Below are positions 1-5,054 of a DNA stretch of 5,054 bases, one piece after another (positions within the stretch are counted from its first letter, which is position 1; every line of letters begins with the position of its first letter). The DNA comes from an uncultured Lachnospiraceae bacterium. Lineage in GTDB: Bacteria; Bacillota; Clostridia; Lachnospirales; Lachnospiraceae. The notes beneath the pieces were generated by a model. The model was not told the origin of the DNA, searched no databases, and was given only the letters and a program-made list of their open reading frames with translations. Made by a program: the position numbers and the translations under genes. The stretch is taken from contig CADCOU010000033.1 of assembly GCA_902803155.1 (NCBI GenBank), positions 1 through 5,054 on the forward strand. The letters run 5' to 3'.

Positions 1-420
1 ATCCCGCTGATCGTTCCGGCGATCGCGGCTCCGGTCACATTCTTCTATCTGAAGCAGTACATGGATTCCAACCTGCCTCACGAACTGATCGAGGCGGCGC
101 GCATCGACGGATGCGGAGAGTTCAGGATCTTCAATACGGTAGCACTTCCGCTGATGAGACCTGCGATTGCAGTTCAGGCGATCTTCACCTTCGTCAGCAG
201 CTGGAACAATTACTTCACACCGGCCCTGATCCTGCACAAGGATAAAGTCAAGACACTTCCTATCCTGATCGCACAGCTTCGTAGTGCCGACTTCCTGAAG
301 TTCGACATGGGACAGGTGTATATGATGATCGCATTCTCGATCTTCCCGGTTATCTTCGTCTACCTGATTCTTTCCAAGAACATCGTAGGCGGCGTGGCAG
401 TAGGCGCTGTCAAGGGTTAA
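1..420 (+). CDS. Sugar ABC transporter permease, MalG/CUT1 type (5' end outside window)
   Basis: This is the C-terminal 139 residues of an inner-membrane permease subunit of a carbohydrate ABC importer. The reading frame is open from base 1 and stops with TAA at 418-420; the Met at 61 is internal, because the residues before it (1-20) already form a membrane segment typical of the family. The cytoplasmic EAA loop that docks on the ATPase subunit is clear: EAARIDG begins at window residue 31 and is followed by the spaced I..ALPL signature. Two more hydrophobic segments lie at about residues 56-78 and 105-128. The chain ends in GAVKG, a common ending of CUT1 permeases. By analogy with MalG (about 280-300 residues), roughly half the protein is missing. 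A partner permease and a solute-binding protein are expected upstream. The class is confident. The substrate cannot be read from the sequence; the GH3 gene downstream suggests a beta-linked oligosaccharide, which is inference. Confidence 0.93.
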   Translation: MPLIVPAIAAPVTFFYLKQYMDSNLPHELIEAARIDGCGEFRIFNTVALPLMRPAIAVQAIFTFVSSWNNYFTPALILHKDKVKTLPILIAQLRSADFLKFDMGQVYMMIAFSIFPVIFVYLILSKNIVGGVAVGAVKG

Positions 421-466
421 CCGGAAAACAATTTAATTCAGGCAACCATAAACCTTTTGTTTGTGA

Positions 467-519
467 TGACCGCGGTCCGGGTATCGGGTACGCAAGTCTC
501 CGGTATCCGGCAGCGGTCA
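467..519 (+). other. Long imperfect stem-loop in the 3' UTR of the transporter operon
   Basis: The outer arms TGACCGC (467-473) and GCGGTCA (513-519) are exact reverse complements. After a small internal loop (474-476 against 511-512), 477-488 pairs with 499-510 through 12 further base pairs, three of them G-U, leaving a loop at 489-498. The structure ends 10 nt before the terminator stem and has no U-run of its own, so it is not itself a terminator. It may protect the 3' end of the transporter mRNA from exonucleases or bind a regulator. The pairing is seen directly; the role is inference. Confidence 0.55.
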
Positions 520-529
520 GGGTTATTCC

Positions 530-560
530 CGGCCGGGCGCACAGCGCCCGGCCGTTTTAT
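530..560 (+). terminator. Rho-independent terminator of the sugar transporter operon
   Basis: A perfect 11-bp G+C-rich stem (530-540 paired with 544-554, core GGCCGGGCGC / GCGCCCGGCC) closes a 3-nt ACA loop and is followed at once by TTTTAT (555-560). It lies 110 nt after the permease stop. The opposite strand has no T-run after the stem, so it should act only on + strand transcripts. It separates the transporter transcript from the GH3 gene. Confidence 0.9.
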
Positions 561-575
561 ATGCGGCGAAAAAGC

Positions 576-606
576 TTCACATTTCCAGCCTGCCCTATGA
601 TACAAT
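576..606 (+). promoter_or_regulatory. Probable housekeeping-sigma promoter of the GH3 / AAA+ operon (extended -10)
   Basis: An extended -10 element, TGATACAAT (598-606), combines the TGn motif with a TACAAT hexamer. A -35-like TTCACA (one mismatch to TTGACA) lies at 576-581, giving a long 19-nt spacer; the extended -10 could compensate. It sits just after the transporter terminator and would start transcription near 612-614, leaving a leader of about 100 nt. No convincing CcpA cre box or other operator was found nearby. The overlapping TATGAT (596-601) is an alternative -10, but its spacer to the same -35 would be only 14 nt. Confidence 0.55.
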
Positions 607-701
607 GACACCAACTTGCGTATTGCAGGCCAGACATCTTCCCGGCCGGTGCGCAGTCGGTTCGGAGAATCACAGATACGTTGCAGCTGTACACGAAAGA
701 T

Positions 702-710
702 GAGGAAAAG
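702..710 (+). promoter_or_regulatory. Ribosome binding site that fixes the GH3 start at 715
   Basis: GAGGAAAAG carries a GAGG core at 702-705, 9 nt before the ATG at 715. The in-frame ATG at 700 overlaps this site and has only a weak purine run before it. The in-frame TTG at 616 lies next to the predicted transcription start and has no ribosome binding site. This supports 715 as the true start. Confidence 0.75.
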
Positions 711-714
711 AAAT

Positions 715-3147
715 ATGAAGAACCACTGGAGCAGGCTTCGTTACACGCCTGTACTGCCGCTGGGCAGGGACGGCAGGATCGTCACTGCGTCGAAAGAACA
801 CCTGGAACTGTCGCGCGCCGCGGCAAGTGAGGGTATGGTTCTTTTGAAAAATGAAAACCACACACTTCCGCTGGAGAAGGGGACAAAAGTCGCCCTGTTC
901 GGAAAGGGATCCGCCGATTATGTAAAGGGCGGAGGCGGAAGCGGCGATGTGACTGTCCCGTATCTCCGCAGCCTTACAGACGGTTTCCGGGTAAAGCAGA
1001 AAGAAGGAAAAGTCGAGATCCTGGAGTCGCTCGCCCGTTTCTATGAGGAGAATGTGAAGGAGCAGTACGCGAATGGATCGGAACCCGGCATGACGGTCGA
1101 ACCTGAACTGCCCCGGGAACTCCTTGAGGAAGCAAAGGCCTATACAGATACGGCGATCCTGACTGTCTGCAGATTCTCCGGAGAAGGCTGGGACCGCAAG
1201 ACAGTCCGGACCGACGCTTATAAGCTCTCCACCGATGAGGAGAAGATGTTCCTTCTGTCGGAGAAACTCTTTGAGGATGGCGATTTCTGTCTGACTGAGG
1301 CGGAGCGCAGGCTTGTCAGGACGGTGACAGAGAACTTCGCGAAGGTGATCGTGGTGCTCAATACAGGCGGGATCATGGAAACCGGCTGGATCTGCGACGA
1401 CGAAAAGATCGGCGGAGCGCTCCTCGCCTGGCAGGGGGGAGTGGAAGGCGGTCTTGCCGCGGCGGACATCCTGGTCGGAGATGTAAACCCGTCCGGACAT
1501 CTGTCTGACACGTTTGCGCGCACGCTGGAGGATTATCCGTCGAGCGCGTCATTCCATGAATCTGCGGAGTATGTAAATTATACCGAAGACATCTATGTGG
1601 GATACCGGTATTTTGAAACGATTCCCGGGGCAAAGGACAAGGTGGTATACCCGTTCGGATACGGACTGTCCTACTCGGATTTTCTGCTCACCCCTGTGTT
1701 CTGCCAGCAGGCAGGCGAAGACGTCGTGCTGAGTGTCAAGGTCACAAACCTGTCCGAGATGCCGGGAAAGGAAGTCGTGCAGGTCTATGCAAAGCTTCCG
1801 GACGGACAGCTCGGAAAACCGGCACTTACACTGGTTTCATTTGCGAAGACCGGCATGCTGGGGAGCGGCGTTTCCCAGTCGATCGACATGACATTCCCGA
1901 TCCGTATGCTCGCTTCTTACGATGACCTGGGCAAGGTTGCAAAGTCAGCCTGGGTGATCGAGAAGGGGGATTATGAGTTTTATATCGGGAACAGTGTAAG
2001 GAACCTGACGAAGGTGCTCTATACCTGGAAGGTGGAAGAAGACATCATAGTTGAGCAGCTCACAGAGCGGTGCGCTCCGAAGAAACTGCCCGCGAGACTC
2101 CTCAGCGACGGAACGGAAGAGAAACTAGAGACCGGTGACTATCCGGAGCGTGCAGCGGGACTGGAGCCGATCGATGATCTGCAGAACGAGTTCCGCACCC
2201 CGGCTGCCGCGGCCATACCTTCGGGGCAGGCGCCGTGGTCCCCGAAGGCGGAGAAGCAGGCCGGGATGCTTCTGGATGAAGTGGCAGACGGAACCTGCCC
2301 GCTGGATGAGTTTATGGAGCAGCTGAGCACAGAGGAGCTGATCTCCCTGACGGGGGGACAGCCGAATACAGGAGTTGCAAACACATATGGCTGGGGCAAT
2401 CTGCCGAAGTACGGCGTTCCGAATGCCATGACGGCAGACGGCGGCGCGGGATTCCGCGTGCTGCCCGAGACGGGAGTCAAGGCAACCGCATGGCCGTGCG
2501 CAACCATGCTGGCCTGCACCTGGGACCAGAATCTGCTTGAAAAGATCGGGCAGGCTGCCGCGAAAGAGGTAAAGGAAAATAACTGCTGCGTCTGGCTGGC
2601 GCCGGCGATCAACATCCACAGGAGCCCGCTGTGCGGGAGAAACTTCGAATATTATTCAGAGGATCCGCTCCTTGCTGGACTCTGCGCAGGCGCAGTGGTC
2701 CACGGGGTGCAGAGCCAGAAAGTCGGAGCCTGCATAAAACATTTCTGCGTAAACAACAAAGAGACAAACCGCAGGAACAGTGACTCCAGAGTCAGCGAAC
2801 GGGCGCTCAGAGAGATCTATCTGCGCGCGTTCGAACTGATCGTAAAGCGGGAACAGCCCTGGTCAGTCATGTCCTCCTACAATCTCCTGAACGGAACGCA
2901 TACGTCGGAAAACCGGGAACTTCTTACCGGGATCCTGCGCGAGGACTGGGGATTCGAAGGTGTCGTAACGACAGACTGGTGGACGACCGGTGAACACTAT
3001 CTGGAACTGAAGGCGGGAAATGACATCAAGATGGGCGCCGGGTATCCGGAACGGGTCAGAGAAGCGTATGACAAGGGTCTGATCACCCGGGAGGAGATCG
3101 CAGTAAACGCGCGCAGGGTGCTGGAACTGATTCTGAAGCTGGAGTAA
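715..3147 (+). CDS. GH3 beta-glycosidase (probable beta-glucosidase) with reversed domain order
   Basis: A complete 810-residue cytoplasmic glycosidase with no signal peptide. GH3 enzymes retain configuration and remove single sugars from the non-reducing ends of beta-linked oligosaccharides. Domains run in the reverse of the usual order (numbering from ATG 715). The alpha/beta sandwich domain comes first (about 31-320), with ASEGMVLLKN at 37-46, the GEGWDR motif whose E157 is the likely acid/base, and its closing YPFGYGLSY at 312-320. A fibronectin III-like domain follows (about 337-435), then a Pro/Glu-rich linker (about 440-525). The TIM barrel is last (about 530-810), with ADGGAGFR (D575 binds sugar in the family), GRNFEYYSEDP (from 641), KHF (K675, H676) and VVTTDWW, in which D754 is the predicted nucleophile. 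All catalytic residues are present, so it should be active. Clostridial beta-glucosidases of this layout are known. Glucose as the released sugar is the likeliest guess; xylose or another sugar is possible. The AAA+ gene follows after 5 nt. Confidence 0.93.
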   Translation: MKNHWSRLRYTPVLPLGRDGRIVTASKEHLELSRAAASEGMVLLKNENHTLPLEKGTKVALFGKGSADYVKGGGGSGDVTVPYLRSLTDGFRVKQKEGKVEILESLARFYEENVKEQYANGSEPGMTVEPELPRELLEEAKAYTDTAILTVCRFSGEGWDRKTVRTDAYKLSTDEEKMFLLSEKLFEDGDFCLTEAERRLVRTVTENFAKVIVVLNTGGIMETGWICDDEKIGGALLAWQGGVEGGLAAADILVGDVNPSGHLSDTFARTLEDYPSSASFHESAEYVNYTEDIYVGYRYFETIPGAKDKVVYPFGYGLSYSDFLLTPVFCQQAGEDVVLSVKVTNLSEMPGKEVVQVYAKLPDGQLGKPALTLVSFAKTGMLGSGVSQSIDMTFPIRMLASYDDLGKVAKSAWVIEKGDYEFYIGNSVRNLTKVLYTWKVEEDIIVEQLTERCAPKKLPARLLSDGTEEKLETGDYPERAAGLEPIDDLQNEFRTPAAAAIPSGQAPWSPKAEKQAGMLLDEVADGTCPLDEFMEQLSTEELISLTGGQPNTGVANTYGWGNLPKYGVPNAMTADGGAGFRVLPETGVKATAWPCATMLACTWDQNLLEKIGQAAAKEVKENNCCVWLAPAINIHRSPLCGRNFEYYSEDPLLAGLCAGAVVHGVQSQKVGACIKHFCVNNKETNRRNSDSRVSERALREIYLRAFELIVKREQPWSVMSSYNLLNGTHTSENRELLTGILREDWGFEGVVTTDWWTTGEHYLELKAGNDIKMGAGYPERVREAYDKGLITREEIAVNARRVLELILKLE
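3141..3144 (+). promoter_or_regulatory. Ribosome binding site of the AAA+ gene, inside the GH3 coding end
   Basis: GGAG lies in the last coding codons of the GH3 gene, directly before its TAA stop and 8 nt before the ATG at 3153. Ribosomes finishing GH3 therefore stop on top of the start signal of the next gene, an arrangement that favours coupled translation from a shared mRNA. Confidence 0.75.
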
Positions 3148-3152
3148 GAAGT

Positions 3153-5030
3153 ATGGCTAAGACAAGAACGATCGAACAGATCCTGACGGAGAACGGACTT
3201 GCGTTTGCTCCGAACATGGAAGAGCACTATATGGCGGAACTGGAAACCATATGGAACGACGCCTGCGCGGAGAGCGGCGGCGAGATTACGGACGCACAGA
3301 TCGATGAGTATCTGAATGTGCTGAAGAGTATGGGACTTGCGATCCCGGTCCACAGGGAACACATAGAGCGGGAAAAGTCCAGGAAAAGCAGCGTGGCGCC
3401 CGACCCGGAGATCCTGAAGATGCGCAAGATCATACAGGATGAGAAGGCGGCCGACCTGGCGGAGAAGAAGGCGTCGAAAAAGGCGAAGGAGATCTCCAGG
3501 GCTTCCGGCCCCGGTATCGCCGGCTGCGGCCCGATGATGTACACCGGGGAGGATACAGCAGAAGAGAGCCTGCCGGACAAACCGGATCCGGATGAGGTGT
3601 ACCGTATCTTTCCGCCTCAGAGCAGGACTGACCTCGGCCATACAGTATTCCTGATCCTGGATATTCCGGAAGGGACGACTGTACCGCACAGGATCGCCGG
3701 AGGGTTTACGAATCCGGAGAGAAGGCTTGCGTTCGAGTACTACGACGGAGGCGAGCGGCATCACATGTCCCGGCTGGACATGAGCGGGGCGGATATTCGT
3801 TTCCGCAAGATGTTCACCTGGCTGGGAGAGCATCACATTTCGGTCAGGCTGAGCGGAACCACGGAAGGGAATTCATTTCTGGTATACCGGATAAAGGCGG
3901 TGGCCCCCCCGCTGGATGGCGGGAGCCTCCAGGTGATCGAGGACAATCTGCTTCAGTATATGATCGAGCGGATCCGCACATCCATCCTGCAGGCTCCGGA
4001 GGAAGAGATCCCGGAACAGATGTCGATGAGTGATCTCTCCGATATCATCAACTTCATGGCATGCTGCGCGGACACGCTTCCAGCGAATATACGTCAGTGG
4101 GCAAGAAAAAACATTGTAACGGCCGGAATGGAAGGCGGCAACGCGGATGAAAAGCGGCATGCGAAACGCGCGCTTTCCATGATGCTGCAGGTGCGCTGGA
4201 GAAGTTCCTACTTTGACCCGATCGATCCGGTGGAAGCGCGCCGTATCCTGGATGAGGAACTGTACGGACTGGAACAGGTCAAACAGAGGGTGATAGAGAC
4301 GATCATCCAGATCAACCGCACGCATACGCTGCCAAGTTACGGTCTGCTCCTTGCAGGACCTGCGGGAACCGGAAAGAGTCAGATCGCGTACGCGGTTGCC
4401 AGAATCCTGAAGATCCCTTCGGCGATATTCGATATGAGTACGGTGAGGGATCCGGAGGCGCTGACCGGGACGCCGCGTATCTACACGAACGCACGGCCCG
4501 GAAGGATCATGGAAGCATTTACACAGACCGGAAGTTCCAACATCGTTTTTGTCATAAATGAGCTGGATAAAGCCAGTCACGAGGGACAGAACGGGAATCC
4601 GGCGGACACGCTGCTCACGCTCCTGGATAACCTGGGGTTCACAGACAACTATATGGAATGCCAGATCCCGACCGGCGGTGTCTATCCGATCGCGACAGCA
4701 AACAACAAGGATCAGATATCAGATCCTCTGCTGACGAGGTTTGCGGTCATTGACATACCGGACTATACGCCGGAAGAGAAGAAGATCATCTTCCGGGATT
4801 ATTCCCTGCCGAAAGTGCTGCGCAGGATGGGGATGAAGCCGCAGGAATGCAGGATCACCCCGGATGCCGTGGACGCGATCATCGAACTGTACCGGGATCG
4901 TCCCGGCTGCCGTGATCTGGAACAGTCGGCGGAGCATCTTGCGGGACATGCGCTGTTTGAGATCGAGACCAGAAAGGTTGCGGAAGTGGAGTTTGACGCA
5001 GAACGGGTAAAGGCTCTTCTGAGAGGATAA
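3153..5030 (+). CDS. Lon-type AAA+ ATPase without a protease domain, with unknown N-terminal domains
   Basis: A 625-residue soluble protein with no signal peptide or membrane segment. Residues 1-115 are charged and mostly helical, ending in a Lys/Ala/Glu-rich stretch; 116-145 is a Gly/Pro-containing flexible part; 147-252 looks beta-strand rich and matches no family I recognise. About 255-350 is helical, and HAKRALSMMLQVRW (336-349) resembles the segment before the Lon ATPase. ILDEELYGLEQVKQ (365-378) opens a clear Lon-type AAA+ module: Walker A GPAGTGKS (402-409), a PGRI motif like Lon's, Walker B VFVINELDK with N469 where Lon has Asp but E470 intact, sensor 1 in ATANN (N517), probable arginine finger R529 (LLTRF), and sensor 2 R587 (GCRDLE). 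The chain ends about where the Lon Ser-Lys protease would begin, so it probably remodels or unfolds a partner without cutting it, likely as a ring. It starts 5 nt after the GH3 stop and was probably co-transcribed. The family assignment is firm; the partner and pathway are unknown. Confidence 0.88.
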   Translation: MAKTRTIEQILTENGLAFAPNMEEHYMAELETIWNDACAESGGEITDAQIDEYLNVLKSMGLAIPVHREHIEREKSRKSSVAPDPEILKMRKIIQDEKAADLAEKKASKKAKEISRASGPGIAGCGPMMYTGEDTAEESLPDKPDPDEVYRIFPPQSRTDLGHTVFLILDIPEGTTVPHRIAGGFTNPERRLAFEYYDGGERHHMSRLDMSGADIRFRKMFTWLGEHHISVRLSGTTEGNSFLVYRIKAVAPPLDGGSLQVIEDNLLQYMIERIRTSILQAPEEEIPEQMSMSDLSDIINFMACCADTLPANIRQWARKNIVTAGMEGGNADEKRHAKRALSMMLQVRWRSSYFDPIDPVEARRILDEELYGLEQVKQRVIETIIQINRTHTLPSYGLLLAGPAGTGKSQIAYAVARILKIPSAIFDMSTVRDPEALTGTPRIYTNARPGRIMEAFTQTGSSNIVFVINELDKASHEGQNGNPADTLLTLLDNLGFTDNYMECQIPTGGVYPIATANNKDQISDPLLTRFAVIDIPDYTPEEKKIIFRDYSLPKVLRRMGMKPQECRITPDAVDAIIELYRDRPGCRDLEQSAEHLAGHALFEIETRKVAEVEFDAERVKALLRG

Positions 5031-5054
5031 GCAATACTCAGATACAGAGACGGA
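5031..5054 (+). other. Right edge: no gene or terminator visible
   Basis: The 24 nt after the AAA+ stop hold no hairpin with a T-run. They end in a purine-rich AGAGACGGA, which could be the start of a ribosome binding site for another gene, but no start codon is in view. The operon may continue beyond the window. Confidence 0.3.

Noticed and set aside
616..714. TTG-initiated N-terminal extension of the GH3 protein (33 extra residues)
   Set aside because: It lies at or right after the predicted transcription start, has no ribosome binding site, and encodes an Arg/Ser/Cys-rich stretch with no GH3 similarity. The ATG at 715 has a proper GAGG site.
1434..1439. G6 runs in the GH3 gene (here and at about 2351-2356) as frameshift sites
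   Set aside because: The frame continues with family motifs on both sides, and runs of six G are ordinary in a gene of this composition.
670..1500. 276-codon open frame on the - strand inside the GH3 gene
   Set aside because: It is antisense to a GH3 gene with all expected motifs, its translation is His/Arg/Cys-rich without a recognisable domain, and no promoter or ribosome binding site supports it. Long antisense frames are common opposite G+C-rich genes.
2125..2619. Overlapping open frames on both strands around the GH3 linker
   Set aside because: They are short, Arg-rich and lack start signals. The + strand GH3 frame stays open throughout and shows barrel motifs on the far side, so there is no frameshift.
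2997..3836. 279-codon open frame on the - strand across the GH3/AAA+ junction
   Set aside because: It runs opposite two well-supported genes, and its composition is typical of an antisense shadow with no family signature.
3873..4580. 235-codon open frame on the - strand inside the AAA+ gene
   Set aside because: It is opposite the conserved Walker A region; the + strand reading explains the conservation and this frame shows no domain.
3153..5030. Defence-system reading of the AAA+ gene (for example a BREX BrxL-like protein)
   Set aside because: Only the general Lon/AAA+ similarity supports it. No methyltransferase, nuclease or other defence partner is in the window, and the visible neighbour is a glycosidase. 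It cannot be claimed from this sequence.

Overview
The window reads as chromosomal DNA from a Gram-positive gut or rumen anaerobe of the Clostridia, most likely Lachnospiraceae. This is inferred from three things: a CUT1-type sugar ABC permease, a cytoplasmic GH3 glycosidase with reversed domain order (a form known from Ruminococcus and Butyrivibrio), and strong GGAG/GAGG ribosome binding sites. No RNA genes, insertion sequences, CRISPR arrays or phage genes are visible. All real genes lie on the + strand.

Layout. (1) Positions 1-420 hold the 3' part of a sugar ABC transporter permease (MalG/CUT1 type), whose start lies upstream of the window. (2) Positions 421-714 are non-coding. They hold a long imperfect stem-loop (467-519), a strong intrinsic terminator (530-560) that ends the transporter operon, a probable extended -10 promoter (576-606), and a leader of about 100 nt with a good ribosome binding site. 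(3) Positions 715-3147 encode a complete 810-residue GH3 beta-glycosidase whose TIM barrel sits at the C-terminus. (4) After only 5 nt, positions 3153-5030 encode a 625-residue AAA+ ATPase. Its C-terminal half is clearly the ATPase module of Lon, but the chain stops where the Lon protease domain would begin. The N-terminal half is not a family I recognise. The last 24 nt hold no recognisable gene and no terminator, so the transcript may continue.

How the genes may work together. The permease would import oligosaccharides, and the cytoplasmic GH3 enzyme would release single sugars from their non-reducing ends. The AAA+ gene is packed directly behind the GH3 gene and probably shares its mRNA, but nothing in its sequence links it to sugar metabolism. 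It is the most unusual object here: a Lon-type remodelling ATPase without a protease, with Asn in place of the Walker B Asp and with uncharacterised N-terminal domains. Whether it belongs to a larger system depends on genes beyond the right edge.
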